Assembly (NCBI RefSeq): GCF_028618525.1
Contig: NZ_JAQITC010000007.1
Coordinates: 1-64,000, forward strand
Length of the DNA stretch: 64,000 bases
Reading direction: 5' to 3'
DNA from: Bartonella sp. AU55XJBT
GTDB taxonomy: Bacteria; Pseudomonadota; Alphaproteobacteria; Rhizobiales; Rhizobiaceae
Positions 28,050 to 38,508 of this stretch are shown in pieces. A program made the translations under genes and the position numbers. Under the pieces are notes generated by a model. It did no database searches and was not told the DNA's origin. It was given only the letters and a program-made list of their open reading frames with translations. The number at the start of each line of letters is the position of its first letter. The stretch's first letter is position 1.

Positions 28050-28876
28050 TTTTGTACTTCTTTGTTTCGCTATTATTAGCTGTTTATAAAAATAGTATCA
28101 CAATGATACATTTCAAATTGGTATCATGCATTTTAGAGAAATGTCAAAGATAAACTTTAAAAATAACAATAAAAATACTGTATAAATAATATATAAATTA
28201 TGTATATATGAAATTATTATTCTTAATAAGATAATAATATTAATTATAAGTTTTTAAAATATAAGAAATGACACCATATTTTTGCTTAATTGAAGTTTAA
28301 AATTAGAAAAATTGCGCATATAAAAAGTTGAAGTTTTTCTCTTTGTTTATGCGAACGATAAGGAATATCGTTATTGGGATCGGTCTCATTGCCATTGTTT
28401 TGCCTGCATGTATTATGTGCATATGAACGGGATTCGTTCTTTTATTTTTCAGGCGAATATTGACCGTATGTTACGCTCTGTAAAGCATAGAAAGCCTTTA
28501 TGCTATCGTTGGACCTTATAGATTACTATCATGTTATTTAGCGCGGTTCTTGGTGCTCTATTGGGCATTTGAGATGTTTATTTTGCTCACGTGATTTACA
28601 TGAAAGAGTTTTGTTACTGTATTATGCAGCTATAAGCCTTTTTGCCTGCTTTACGCCATTGGCATGTGAGGAAATTGTTTACGCGTGTTGGAGAAGTTAA
28701 GAGAATTCGTGGTTTTTAATGGAAATCATTGCGATAATCGTATTGAATATTCTTTTGCTATTAGTGATTTTTGCGACAGTTTTTTCATGAATGCGCAATG
28801 CCTCTTTTATCATTTTGCCTTTATATAAGGATTTATTTTTATGGTGCTTTTGCTGGAGAGGCGGTCAGAGGGGAGG
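28050..28876. other. AT-rich border followed by decayed, stop-riddled sequence
   Basis: 28050-28330 is very AT-rich and holds the promoter side of the peptide gene. From about 28340 composition returns to normal and reads like former coding DNA on the plus strand (for example MRTIRNIVIGIGLIAIVLP from 28349), but stops and frame changes interrupt it every 20-40 codons. I cannot identify the lost gene. Confidence 0.4.
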
Positions 28877-29025
28877 GCGAAGTAGAGCCAATATACGAGA
28901 ATATGAGAGCCTAAGCAGGGCTGTTTTGAAGCTATTGTACGTGTTGTGGATGTGCCGGTGAGAAATTTGAGAAGATTAGCTTTTTGCTTGTTTTGCTAAC
29001 AGGATGAAAGAGGGATTAGGATCTT
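28877..29025 (-). pseudogene. Decayed tandem copy of the 3' end of yggS
   Basis: Aligns with the C-terminal part of yggS around 29180-29325: shared runs include GCAGAGCCAAT-like, AGGGCTGTTTTGAAG, GGACATGCC-like, and GCTTGTTTTGCTAA followed by GCTAACAG. It is in the same orientation, directly downstream of the yggS stop, with many substitutions and frame breaks. It is a non-functional duplicate. Confidence 0.7.
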
Positions 29026-29161
29026 TCTTGCTAGAATTGCTCTTTTTATATTGGTATTGAGGGGAATATTTTTCTCATTTCTGCTGTTTTTGGCTTGTTC
29101 GTAGAATTTTCAATGGGAATTTATATGAAGGGGGGAATGAATTTATATTAGGGAAATTGCT

Positions 29162-29851
29162 TTACACAGGGCGTTTTCCAAATAAAGCAGAGCCAATGCG
29201 AAGGACATTCGAGCCAAATTGTAGGGCTGTTTTGAAGTCACTGGACATGCCCATGGAAAGCTTTGGAAGACCGGCTTGTTTTGCTAATTTTGCTAACAGC
29301 GCGAAATAGGGTCCGGGGTTTTCATCAACAGGGGGGATGCCCATAAGACCAATAATATCAAGTCCATAGTTGTTTTTGCATTGGTTGACAAAAGATGTCG
29401 CTTCTTGTGGTGCGATACCACTTTTTTGGGGTTCTAAGCCAATGTTAACCTGAACATAGCAAGGAAGATGCCTTTTTTGTTTTTGCATTTCTTCCGCCAA
29501 AATTTTGGCTATTTTTTCACGATCAACCGTTTGAATGACATCAAAAATTTTAACAGCTTCAGCGGCCTTATTTGATTGTAGGGGACCAATGAGATGAAGT
29601 TTAATATTTTCAAATTGTTGACGTAACTCGAGCCATTTTTGTGCTGCTTCTTGTACGCGGTTTTCTGCAAATAAAGATTGGCCTGCTTGCAAAATGGGAC
29701 GTATATCAGCGGCAGAAACAGTTTTTGAAACAGCGATAAGTTCAATTTCTTCTACGGGGCGTTGTAGTTCTTGACATGTTTCAGCAATGTCTTTTTGAAG
29801 GTTTTGCCATGTTTCAATGGAAGGGGCATCGAGGGGCGTTTGTGTATTCAT
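29162..29851 (-). CDS. yggS: YggS/PROSC-family pyridoxal-phosphate homeostasis protein
   Basis: PLP-binding protein that buffers vitamin B6 pools and affects amino-acid metabolism. The 229-residue length is standard. Motifs: IELIAVSKTVSAADI with the PLP-linking lysine (residue about 48), FAENRVQEA, LHLIGPLQSNK, VNIGLEPQKSG, GLMGIPP and LSMGMSSDFKTAL, the last being the family's phosphate-binding SMGMSxD. The ATG at 29851 follows AAAGG. The gene is intact; only its downstream tandem copy is decayed. It diverges from leuS, a pairing seen in other alphaproteobacteria. Confidence 0.93.
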   Translation of the reverse strand: MNTQTPLDAPSIETWQNLQKDIAETCQELQRPVEEIELIAVSKTVSAADIRPILQAGQSLFAENRVQEAAQKWLELRQQFENIKLHLIGPLQSNKAAEAVKIFDVIQTVDREKIAKILAEEMQKQKRHLPCYVQVNIGLEPQKSGIAPQEATSFVNQCKNNYGLDIIGLMGIPPVDENPGPYFALLAKLAKQAGLPKLSMGMSSDFKTALQFGSNVLRIGSALFGKRPV

Positions 29852-30011
29852 ATTTTTGTGCTTTACCTTTTTTGTTTAAGAGTTGGTCGTTTTTTTTAAA
29901 GTTTTATAAAATACTTAGGGAAATATTTCACGAAAATGTTGACGATGAGCTTAATCCATGGTCAAGCATAATAAAACAAGTTTTTTGGTGCAGTTTTATT
30001 AAAAGAGTATA

Positions 30012-32672
30012 ATGAGAATGACGATTGAGCATTATGAGTTAGGTGAACGCTATAATCCACGTGCGAGAGAAAAAAAATGGCAAGCAATTTGGGATGAAAA
30101 GAAAATTTTTCAGACTGTAGGGGAAGATTGCCGTAAAAAATATTATGTTTTAGAGATGTTCCCTTATCCGTCAGGGCGTATTCACATGGGACATGTGCGC
30201 AATTATGCCATGGGTGATGTGGTGGCGCGCTATAAACGCGCAAAGGGTTTTAATGTGCTTCATCCTATGGGTTGGGATGCTTTTGGGATGCCGGCTGAAA
30301 ATGCTGCTTTGCAAAGTAAAGTGCATCCTAAAACGTGGACCTATGAAAATATTGCCGTCATGCGTGGGCAATTAAAGCAATTAGGACTCTCACTCGATTG
30401 GTCGCGTGAATTTGCAACGTGTGATGTGGATTATTACCACCGCCAACAAATGCTGTTCCTTGATTTTTATCAAAAGGGGTTGGTGGCGCGTAAAGTGGCT
30501 AAGGTCAATTGGGATCCTGTTGATCATACTGTTTTAGCCAATGAACAGGTTGTGGATGGACGGGGATGGCGTTCTGGTGCGTTGGTTGAACAGCGGGAAT
30601 TAACTCAGTGGTTTTTCAAAATTAGTGATTTTAGTGAAGACTTATTGGCAGGGCTTGAAGAGCTTGAACAGTGGCCTGAAAAAGTTCGCACCATGCAAAA
30701 AAATTGGATCGGAAAATCCCAAGGTTTGCTGATTCGTTGGGCTTTGAAGGCGACAGCTGATGATGCAAGGGATGCTCATGATGCTTGTGCTCCCTTTAAT
30801 GAGGTTGTTTGTTATTCAACGCGTCCTGATACCTTGTTTGGTGCTTCTTTTTTGGCTCTGTCTGTTGATCATCCTATTGCGCAATCTCTTGCAAAAAAAG
30901 ACAAAGCCTTGGCAGCTTTTGTGGAGAGTTGTCGGAGCGGTGGAACAACAACAGCAGCACTTGAAACAGCGGAAAAACAAGGGTTTCGCACATCGCTTGT
31001 GGCGGTGCATCCTTTTGATTCAACAGTGCATATCCCCGTTTATATCGCTAATTTTGTTTTGATGGATTACGGAACGGGGGTTGTTTTTGGCTGTCCAGCC
31101 CATGATCAGAGAGATTTTGATTTTGCGCGTAAATATGGTCTGCCGATAAAACCAGTGGTTTTGCCAAAAGGAGAGCAAGCAGAAAATTTTGTCATTGCTG
31201 AAACACCTTATGTTGGTGATGGGGTGATGATTAACTCTAACTTTTTGAATGGTTTGACACCTCAACAAGCCTTTGAAGAAGTTGCCAAAAGGCTTGAGGG
31301 GCAAGTGCTCAATGGGCAACCGCAGGGAGAAAAAACAGTGCAATTTCGATTGCGTGATTGGGGAATTTCGCGTCAACGTTATTGGGGATGTCCCATTCCG
31401 ATGATCCATTGTAAGACGTGTGGTGTTGTGCCTGTACCCCGTTCTGATTTGCCGGTTGTATTGCCTGATGATGTTACCTTTGATCAACCGGGCAATCCTC
31501 TTGCACGGCATGAAAGGTGGCAATCTGTTGCTTGTCCTTCCTGCGGTCAATCTGCCAAACGTGAAACGGATACCATGGACACATTTGTGGATTCTTCTTG
31601 GTATTATGCGCGCTTTACGGCTCCTTTTGCTGCAGAACCTGTTGAAAAACAAGCAACCGCTGAATGGTTGCCTGTGCAACAATATATTGGTGGAATTGAG
31701 CATGCCATTCTCCATCTTCTTTATGCACGCTTTTTTATGCGTGCTATGAAATTGGTCGGTCATGTGAGTGTGGATGAACCTTTTAAGGGGCTCTTTACCC
31801 AAGGAATGGTGGTGCATGAAACCTATCGGGATGATCAAGGGTGGGTTTCTCCAGCAGAGATTTCGATTGTTGAAAAAGATGGAAAGCGGTGCGCTTATAA
31901 ATTAACCGATCAAAGCGAAGTGACGATTGGTTTGATTGAGAAAATGTCAAAATCAAAAAAGAATGTCGTTGATCCTGATGATATTATTGCCTCCTATGGC
32001 GCTGATACGGTACGCTGGTTTGTGTTGTCTGATTCACCTCCGGAAAGAGATGTCATCTGGACAGAATCCGGCGTTGAAGGCGCACATCGCTTTGTCCAGC
32101 GTGTTTGGCGCCATGTGGTTTTGAGTGCTTCTGTTTTAAAGGATGTTGTGCCTTGTGCAGGGCATCAGGGGGCGGCTTTGGAACTGTCAAAGGCGGCACA
32201 TCGCATGCTCCACGCTGTCGAAGATGATTTGGAAAAATTCGCTTTTAATCGCGCTATTGCACGCCTTTATGAATTCTTGAATATTATGGTACCTTTGCTC
32301 AATAAGGTAGCAGATGTTGAAGATGAAATGAAAGCGGCTTTACGTCAAGCTATGGATTTTTTCCTCGCCATGATTGCACCGATCATGCCGCATTTAGCGG
32401 AAGAATGCCATGCTGCTTTAGGGGAGAAAACTTTAATGTCTGAACTTGCTTGGCCTGTATATGATCCCGCATTAATCGTTGAAGAAAGCTATACTTTGCC
32501 GGTTCAAATTAATGGTAAAAAACGCGGTGAGGTGACCGTTGCAGCAACTGCGAATGAGACGATGATTAAAGAAGCAGTTTTGGCTTTAGATTTCGTTCAG
32601 GCGCAGCTGGTTGAAAAACCTATGAAAAAAATTATTATTGTTCCACAAAGGATTGTGAATGTCGTGCTTTAA
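30012..32672 (+). CDS. leuS: Leucyl-tRNA synthetase
   Basis: Class I aminoacyl-tRNA synthetase of 886 residues, normal bacterial size. HIGH-type motif HMGH at residue 58 ([15 protein letters not shown]), CP1 editing domain (about 225-420, with STRPDTLFG), zinc-type Cys pairs near 465 and 510 (CKTCG, CPSCG), the KMSKS loop at 644-648, and an anticodon-binding C-terminal region. ATG 30012 and ATG 30018 are both possible starts. Its end overlaps lptE by 14 bases, so the two are translationally coupled. Confidence 0.97.
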   Translation: MRMTIEHYELGERYNPRAREKKWQAIWDEKKIFQTVGEDCRKKYYVLEMFPYPSGRIHMGHVRNYAMGDVVARYKRAKGFNVLHPMGWDAFGMPAENAALQSKVHPKTWTYENIAVMRGQLKQLGLSLDWSREFATCDVDYYHRQQMLFLDFYQKGLVARKVAKVNWDPVDHTVLANEQVVDGRGWRSGALVEQRELTQWFFKISDFSEDLLAGLEELEQWPEKVRTMQKNWIGKSQGLLIRWALKATADDARDAHDACAPFNEVVCYSTRPDTLFGASFLALSVDHPIAQSLAKKDKALAAFVESCRSGGTTTAALETAEKQGFRTSLVAVHPFDSTVHIPVYIANFVLMDYGTGVVFGCPAHDQRDFDFARKYGLPIKPVVLPKGEQAENFVIAETPYVGDGVMINSNFLNGLTPQQAFEEVAKRLEGQVLNGQPQGEKTVQFRLRDWGISRQRYWGCPIPMIHCKTCGVVPVPRSDLPVVLPDDVTFDQPGNPLARHERWQSVACPSCGQSAKRETDTMDTFVDSSWYYARFTAPFAAEPVEKQATAEWLPVQQYIGGIEHAILHLLYARFFMRAMKLVGHVSVDEPFKGLFTQGMVVHETYRDDQGWVSPAEISIVEKDGKRCAYKLTDQSEVTIGLIEKMSKSKKNVVDPDDIIASYGADTVRWFVLSDSPPERDVIWTESGVEGAHRFVQRVWRHVVLSASVLKDVVPCAGHQGAALELSKAAHRMLHAVEDDLEKFAFNRAIARLYEFLNIMVPLLNKVADVEDEMKAALRQAMDFFLAMIAPIMPHLAEECHAALGEKTLMSELAWPVYDPALIVEESYTLPVQINGKKRGEVTVAATANETMIKEAVLALDFVQAQLVEKPMKKIIIVPQRIVNVVL

Positions 32673-33273
32673 AAGTTTTTTGCTTGTTGTTTTAGCGGGT
32701 GTTTTCACACTGTTGTATGGGTGCAAAATTGAACCGCTTTACCGTCAAGAGTCGCAGAGTTTAAGAGTAATGAACTCTGCTGTTTATGAGGGGTCTTACG
32801 CGCACCAGAATTCTATTTCTGAGCAAGCTTCTTTGGGGCTTTCAGAAAAGCTTGCTTCTATTGTTGTGGAAGAGCCTTCGGATCGTTTTGGACAAATGGT
32901 GCGCAATCATCTGCTGTTCCTTTTGTATGGAAAGGGTGGAAAACCTTCTCAACCGGCTTATCGATTGGCATTGCAGATATCCGTTTTGACAAGAGAATCG
33001 ATGCAGATAGAGGTTGATTTTGAGAAAAAGAGAAAGGGACGGCCTTCTGTTGGAACTGTTATGAGCAAAGCTTCCTATACCTTGCAGGATATGAAAAATA
33101 GGTCTGTTGCGAACGGAACAGCAATAATGAATGCATCTTTTGAGCGTCTTCGCCAAGAATATGCAACGATGCAAGCAGAAGAAGATGCAAAAAAACGTGT
33201 GGCAGAAGAGCTGGCTGAACAGATTTTTTTATTACTTTCTAGAGATCTTTCCAATAAAACTTCTAGTCCTTAG
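32659..33273 (+). CDS. lptE: LPS-assembly lipoprotein LptE
   Basis: Outer-membrane lipoprotein that plugs LptD and delivers LPS to the surface. The 204-residue product has a lipoprotein signal peptide ending in LLYGC (Cys 22), CKIEPLYR after it (typical of LptE in Rhizobiales), and a mixed alpha/beta body ending in a charged helix. The ATG at 32659 lies inside leuS and has AAAGGA upstream. In related genomes leuS-lptE is followed by holA; here the convergent fsa gene overlaps its last 4 bases instead. Confidence 0.85.
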   Translation: MSCFKSFLLVVLAGVFTLLYGCKIEPLYRQESQSLRVMNSAVYEGSYAHQNSISEQASLGLSEKLASIVVEEPSDRFGQMVRNHLLFLLYGKGGKPSQPAYRLALQISVLTRESMQIEVDFEKKRKGRPSVGTVMSKASYTLQDMKNRSVANGTAIMNASFERLRQEYATMQAEEDAKKRVAEELAEQIFLLLSRDLSNKTSSP

Positions 33274-33923
33274 GCAATATTTTGTCCTGTTTTTTGCCAA
33301 TCGTTGAGAAATATTTGTAATCCTTTATCTGTAAGCGGATGTTTGACGAGGGCTTTTAAAATTGCGGGTGGAACTGTTGCAACGTCAGCACCACTGAGTG
33401 CTGCTTCTTTGACATGGTTAACGGTGCGGATTGAAGCGGCTAAGATTTGTGTTTTATAGTTATAGTTATCATAAATTGTGCGAATTTCATGAAGGAGTTC
33501 ACTTCCATTGAGTCCGCAATCATCGAGTCTCCCAATAAAAGGCGAAATAAATGTGGCACCTGCTTTGGCTGCAAGTAAGGCTTGATTGGCAGAAAAACAA
33601 AGTGTGAGATTTGTTTTTAGTCCTTCTGCTGTAAGGGCTTTACAAGCTTTTAATCCATCAAGTGTTAAAGGAAGCTTGATGCAAATATTGTCAGAAACCT
33701 TTGCTAAAACAGCCGCTTCTTTCATGATGTTTTCAAATTCTGTTGCGGCAACTTCAGCAGAAACAGGTCCCCTTACGAGAGAACAAATTTCTTTTGTAAC
33801 TTCAAGAATATTACGGCCTGATTTTAGGATAAGAGAGGGATTGGTGGTCACACCATCAACAAGGCTTAAATTCTGTAATTCTCGTATTTCTTCAATATTG
33901 GCGCTGTCCACAAAAAATTTCAT
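33270..33923 (-). CDS. fsa: Fructose-6-phosphate aldolase/transaldolase-like protein (FSA family)
   Basis: A 217-residue TIM barrel of the short transaldolase (TalC/MipB/FSA) subfamily. Schiff-base lysine K83 is in ICIKLPLT. Other signature pieces are [10 protein letters not shown] at the start, GVTTNPSLI (residues 24-32), [26 protein letters not shown], and a late GADVATVPP. These short enzymes act either as the pentose-phosphate transaldolase or as an aldolase; sequence alone does not decide. The ATG at 33923 follows AGAGG. Its stop overlaps the stop of lptE (convergent). Confidence 0.92.
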   Translation of the reverse strand: MKFFVDSANIEEIRELQNLSLVDGVTTNPSLILKSGRNILEVTKEICSLVRGPVSAEVAATEFENIMKEAAVLAKVSDNICIKLPLTLDGLKACKALTAEGLKTNLTLCFSANQALLAAKAGATFISPFIGRLDDCGLNGSELLHEIRTIYDNYNYKTQILAASIRTVNHVKEAALSGADVATVPPAILKALVKHPLTDKGLQIFLNDWQKTGQNIA

Positions 33924-34345
33924 CTCTAACCTCTTTTTTTTCGCTTTTTATTCAAAGCTTTTCACATTTTATCTTGCTTTTTTGTTATGCGCTATTGTTG
34001 ACTGCAAAAGCAAGAGAAAGAATTTAATATAAAGAATAAGAATGTTATAGTGTTTATCATGTATCCGCTTTCTGTAAAGGAAGGTCGCGTGTCAGTGAAT
34101 GGATTTTATTTGCATAGAAGAATGGCGCTGTTTTTTTGTTAGAGAGGATGACGTTGTATTGATTGTTGGCGTTTTGGTGATGGAATGCGTCTTAAAAAGA
34201 ATTTTTGGGAGAAGCTTGTTGTGGAAAGGGGAGTGATTGAAGCCCGCAATGAATTTTATAAAAGTGTTTAAAGATAAGGTGTAGGCTTGTTGGTGCTCAA
34301 GAGGATCGTAGATAAGATGATCTTAGATAAGGGGGAGATCGTAGA
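33924..34345. other. Divergent promoter region between fsa and priA
   Basis: No gene seen. The stretch around 34150-34260 looks like eroded coding DNA, with no nameable product. GGGGGAG at 34331-34337 is the ribosome site for the priA TTG start. Confidence 0.4.
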
Positions 34346-36565
34346 TTGGTTAAAAAGATGAATTCAAATATGATAGAGGAAAAGGTTGTCTCTGTCTTGG
34401 TTCCTCTTCCTGTTGCGCATGCTTATAGTTATAAAGTTCCGTCTTCTATGGAAGTGGAAATTGGTTCTTTTGTTCGGGTTCCGGTGACGGGGCGTGAGCT
34501 TTGCGGTTTTGTTGTGGATGTTGGGGAGAAGACAGAGGATGAGCAAGGAACTGCCTCGGTGGCGCGTGAAAAATTACGCTCTCTTTTACATGTTTTTGAT
34601 TGTCCGCCATTAAAGGCAGAAATGATTACATTTTTGCGGTTTGTTAGCCGTTATACCATGACACCTTTTGGTCTTGTTGCACGATTGGTTTTGTCCGTAC
34701 CGGCTGCTTTAGAGCCAGAAGCACAGATGCTGGGATTGCGCTATTGTGGGGGAAATGTGGAACGTCTCACACCAGCGCGGTCACGGGTTTTGGAATTGGT
34801 GCGCAGTGAGAAGATCTGGACACGTTCTGGTCTTGCGCATGCGGCTGGAACTTCTGTTTCTGTCGTTGAAGGTTTAAAAGCACTAGGAATTTTTGAAGAG
34901 GTTAAGGTTCCTGCTCCTGATCTTGTAGGTATGCCTGATCCTGATTTTTGTCCTCCTCAGTTGCAGTGTGCACAGAGTGAAGCAGCAAAACTGTTGCGGG
35001 AAGGTGTTTTATCTTCTCAGTTTCAAGTTTTTTTGCTCGATGGTGTGACAGGTTCTGGAAAGACAGAAGTTTATTTTGAAGCGGTTGCTCAAGCCTTCAA
35101 AGGGGGTAGCCAAGTTTTAATTTTATTGCCAGAAATTGCTTTAACACAGCAGTTTTTAGATCGTTTTTATGCACGCTTTGGCGCTGCAGCAGCAGAATGG
35201 CATTCCGATTTGACACCGCGTCGTAGAGAACGTGTCTGGCGGCAAGTTGCAGAAGGGCGGGTGCGTGTCGTTGCGGGGGCTCGTTCGGCACTTTTTCTTC
35301 CCTTTCATGCGCTTGGCTTGATTGTTGTCGATGAAGAGCACGATAGTGCTTATAAACAAGAAGAGCGTATTTTTTATCATGCGCGTGATATGGCTGTTGC
35401 TCGGGGTTCTTTTGAGCATTTTCCTGTTATTTTATCTTCAGCAACACCGTCGATTGAAAGCCAAGCCAATGTTTTAAAAGGGCGTTATCAAAAGGTGCAT
35501 TTACCCTCCCGTTTTAAAGAAGTTGCCCTTCCACAGTTGCGGGTCATTGATATGCGCCAAGGAGGAGTGCAGAAGGGGCGCTTTATTTCTTTTACCCTTG
35601 AAAGGGCTTTAAAACAAACGCTTGAGAAAGGCGAGCAAGCGCTGCTTTTTCTCAATCGCCGTGGTTATGCGCCTTTAACTTTATGCCGAGTGTGTGGACA
35701 TCGTTTTCATTGTAGTGATTGTTCAAGTTGGTTGGTCGAACATCGCGCGCAAGGGCAACTGAAATGTCATCATTGTGGCTATCATCAACCACTTCCAGAA
35801 GCCTGTCCTGAATGCGGGACATTAGACCATCTCGTGGCTTGTGGACCGGGTGTGGAAAGAATTGCAGAAGAAACACAAGGGCTTTTTCCGCAGGCGCGAT
35901 CATTGATTCTTTCAACAGATCTAAAAGGGGGAATTGGGCAGTTGCGAAGCGAATTGCAAGCCATTGCCAATGGTGATGTAGACATTATTATTGGGACACA
36001 GTTGGTCGCTAAAGGACATCATTTTCCCAAGCTTTCTCTGGTGGGGGTTATTGATGCTGATCTTGGTCTTGCCAATGGCGATTTACGCGCGAGTGAACGT
36101 ACCTTCCAGCTTCTTTCTCAAGTGACTGGAAGAGCAGGGCGGGTAGGATTGGAAAGTTTAGGATTATTGCAAACCTATCAACCCGATCATCCGGTCATAA
36201 AAGCTTTACTTTCATGTCAACCAGAAGAATTTTATACCCGTGAGATTGCAGCACGCCAATATTATCATTTACCTCCCTATGGGCGTCTTGCTTCTTTGAT
36301 TGTGTCTGCACAACAGCGCCAAGCCGCAGAACATTATGCACGAGCACTCCGTCAAGCCGCGCCACGGGGAAAAAATATCACAGTTATGGGACCCGCAGAA
36401 GCGCCTTTGGCTCTGGTTCGGGGGCGTTATCGTTTTCGGCTTTTACTGCAAGGACAGCGCTCTTTTGATATACAAGGGTTTATTCGGGCAATGCTGTGCA
36501 ATGCCCAAAAAATGCCCAGTTCCGTTCGAGTTCAAATTGATATCGATCCGCAAAGCTTTTTTTAA
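34346..36565 (+). CDS. priA: Primosomal replication-restart helicase PriA
   Basis: Restarts stalled replication forks. The 739-residue product has the N-terminal 3'-DNA-binding domain (VSVLVPLPVAHAYSYKVP), winged helix, helicase with Walker A GVTGSGKT at 233-240 and DEEHD at 329-333, two zinc clusters with paired cysteines (CRVCGHRFHCSDC, CHHCG, CPECG; residues about 450-495) and motif VI VTGRAGRVG. TTG at 34346 is chosen because the GGGGGAG site lies 8 bases upstream; the in-frame ATG at 34358 would be 20 bases away. The 3' end is duplicated and decayed immediately downstream. Confidence 0.95.
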   Translation: MVKKMNSNMIEEKVVSVLVPLPVAHAYSYKVPSSMEVEIGSFVRVPVTGRELCGFVVDVGEKTEDEQGTASVAREKLRSLLHVFDCPPLKAEMITFLRFVSRYTMTPFGLVARLVLSVPAALEPEAQMLGLRYCGGNVERLTPARSRVLELVRSEKIWTRSGLAHAAGTSVSVVEGLKALGIFEEVKVPAPDLVGMPDPDFCPPQLQCAQSEAAKLLREGVLSSQFQVFLLDGVTGSGKTEVYFEAVAQAFKGGSQVLILLPEIALTQQFLDRFYARFGAAAAEWHSDLTPRRRERVWRQVAEGRVRVVAGARSALFLPFHALGLIVVDEEHDSAYKQEERIFYHARDMAVARGSFEHFPVILSSATPSIESQANVLKGRYQKVHLPSRFKEVALPQLRVIDMRQGGVQKGRFISFTLERALKQTLEKGEQALLFLNRRGYAPLTLCRVCGHRFHCSDCSSWLVEHRAQGQLKCHHCGYHQPLPEACPECGTLDHLVACGPGVERIAEETQGLFPQARSLILSTDLKGGIGQLRSELQAIANGDVDIIIGTQLVAKGHHFPKLSLVGVIDADLGLANGDLRASERTFQLLSQVTGRAGRVGLESLGLLQTYQPDHPVIKALLSCQPEEFYTREIAARQYYHLPPYGRLASLIVSAQQRQAAEHYARALRQAAPRGKNITVMGPAEAPLALVRGRYRFRLLLQGQRSFDIQGFIRAMLCNAQKMPSSVRVQIDIDPQSFF

Positions 36566-36573
36566 AAATCAAT

Positions 36574-36880
36574 TTTCTTTCAAGTGACCAGAAGAGCAGG
36601 GCGGGTGGGATTGGAAAGTTTAGGATTATTGCAAACCTATCAACTGGGTTATCCGGTCATAAAAGCTTTACTTTTATGCCAACCAGAAGATTTTTTACAT
36701 ACGGGAGATTGCAGCACGTCAGCATGATTATTGTCCCCTATGGGCATCTTGCCTCTTTTATTGTGTCTTCTAAGCAGCGCCAAACCGCAGAACATTATGC
36801 ATGTGTATTGCGTTAAGTCGCGCTCCGGGGAAAAAATATCTCGGTTATGGGACCTGCAGAAGCGCCTCTCTTATTAGTAC
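36574..36880 (+). pseudogene. Decayed tandem copy of the 3' end of priA
   Basis: Aligns nearly colinearly with 36113-36430 inside priA. Long shared runs include AGAGCAGGGCGGG, GGAAAGTTTAGGATTATTGC, CCGGTCATAAAAGCTTTACT and GCCGCAGAACATTATGCA-like. Substitutions, small indels and stops break the frame. It begins a few bases after the priA stop in the same orientation and is a non-functional partial duplicate. Confidence 0.85.
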
Positions 36881-37923
36881 AAGATATTGATTTATTAAGA
36901 GCTTTCACTTTTTGCACGTTACAGGTGGGGAGCTTGTTGGCGTGAAATTGTGCAAGAAAGGCATGCCTTTTATGAAAAAATTCCGGCGTCAAGGGTTGTC
37001 GCAACATTGAGGCAGTGTGTGATGGTACTGGTTTGCTCTTGATTAAACGTAAAGATGTGGGCACATGGGGGGGACCTCGCATTCATGGGCGCTGTCGCGA
37101 AATGGAAATGCTCCATTTCTTATGCTTTCATTCCTTTCGTTCTTGAATGGAAGTAGATTTTTCATGCAAAGTAGAACGCTTAAAATCGAGTATTTCTAAA
37201 ACAGAATGTCATTATGGTTATTTTCATCTAATTGTTTGAGCAAATATTTCTCAGAGTGTTGGAATTCATTTTATGATGTTGCTCGTGAATAATGTAAATG
37301 CTTTACATAAATGCAAAAGCCGTTAAGGCTCCCTATCTTTAGGGTATAGCTGGTACCATTATTGAGCTTTGAGAAACTGTGGATACATAAGAGTGTTTTT
37401 TGGGAGTTTTTTTCAAGAAAATATATTTGGTGAAATGTTTTAAAAAGAGTGGGCATTTAAAACGAAAGGATCATTTTCTTAATTTTAAGGAGATATCCAT
37501 TATTATTTCTTACTTGTCCATTTGAAATAATAAATTTTTAAAGTCGCAGTCGCTTCTCGCAAAACTTTTGTAGGATAAGAGGAGTAATCTTTAAAGAAGA
37601 ACTGTTTTTGGGGGTGACAAAAGCGTTTGAAGCACAATAAAAAGCGTAAAATCGCTTATGAGAATGTCAAAAAGAGGCATAAAAAAATCGTGATGTCATC
37701 TTGGGGATCTAAAAAAAATCCTTTTCAAAAATATTTTGAATATTTTATTTAAAATTTTTAAAAAGCAGCGATTTGTGGTGTTGCGAGTCGGCTATGTCTA
37801 TGCTAGAAACCGAATGGTTTTCGTTCGAGGTTTTAAGAAGAAGATTCTTAAGATTGAGAATGTCTGTTTCATTATCATCTGATAACTATCAGAGAGTCGC
37901 TCAAGGGAAAGAGGCGGTATTTC
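36881..37923. other. Long spacer before the atp operon
   Basis: No intact gene. About 36881-37110 continues as eroded coding-like DNA on the plus strand, including DGTGLLLIKRKDVGTWGG (from about 37020), with stops in between. The last 300 bases, AT-rich, should hold the atp operon promoter. I could not fix -35/-10 boxes. Confidence 0.4.
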
Positions 37924-38508
37924 GTGTCGGATTCATTTTCTCTCATACCGCTGCCGTTGGTAGATCAACGCTATGCGCAAGCGCTTTTTAATTGCGTTCA
38001 AGAAGCAGGAAACGTTGAAAAGATTGAAAAGGCAGTGGAGGATTTCTTGCTTGTCTTAGAGCAAAATGAAGATTTAAAATACTTCGTGCTCAGTCCATTC
38101 TTTTCAGTCAAAGAGCAAATTAAGGTGATGCAATCTGTTTGTGAAAACATCAAATTTGCTGATAAAGAAGCAGGACAGATTGTTGGTAATTTTTTACGCG
38201 TTATTGCAGCAAACCGTAGGCTTAGTGCCGTATTTGGTATTCTCTATGCCTTTCAGCGTTGCGTTGCACGTGCTCGTAAGCAAGTTACTGCGCAAATTGT
38301 TTCTGCGCGCCCCTTAAGTTCTCAACAAAACCAAGAATTGTGTGAGACTTTGGAAGGTATCGTTGGGGGAAAAGTTTTGCTACACACCATTGTGGATCCA
38401 ACAATTCTTGGTGGATTAATTATTCGTGTTGGGACGTCTCAAATTGATACGTCTCTTCTAACAAAATTGTCTTCGCTTAAGCTTGCATTGAAAAAAGAGG
38501 TCAGCTGA
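37924..38508 (+). CDS. atpH: ATP synthase F1 delta subunit
   Basis: Connects the F1 head to the peripheral stalk. The 194-residue product has the OSCP/delta fold: N-terminal helical domain ([15 protein letters not shown]) and C-terminal motif [14 protein letters not shown]. The start is GTG at 37924, supported by GAGGCGG upstream and by the family N-terminus. Its stop and the atpA ATG share bases at 38508 (TGATG). First gene of atpHAGDC; the Fo genes are not in the window, as usual in alphaproteobacteria. Confidence 0.93.
   Translation: MSDSFSLIPLPLVDQRYAQALFNCVQEAGNVEKIEKAVEDFLLVLEQNEDLKYFVLSPFFSVKEQIKVMQSVCENIKFADKEAGQIVGNFLRVIAANRRLSAVFGILYAFQRCVARARKQVTAQIVSARPLSSQQNQELCETLEGIVGGKVLLHTIVDPTILGGLIIRVGTSQIDTSLLTKLSSLKLALKKEVS

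Noticed and set aside
31020..31838. 272-codon antisense frame within leuS
   Set aside because: leuS is beyond doubt; the antisense frame is a shadow with no recognisable domain.
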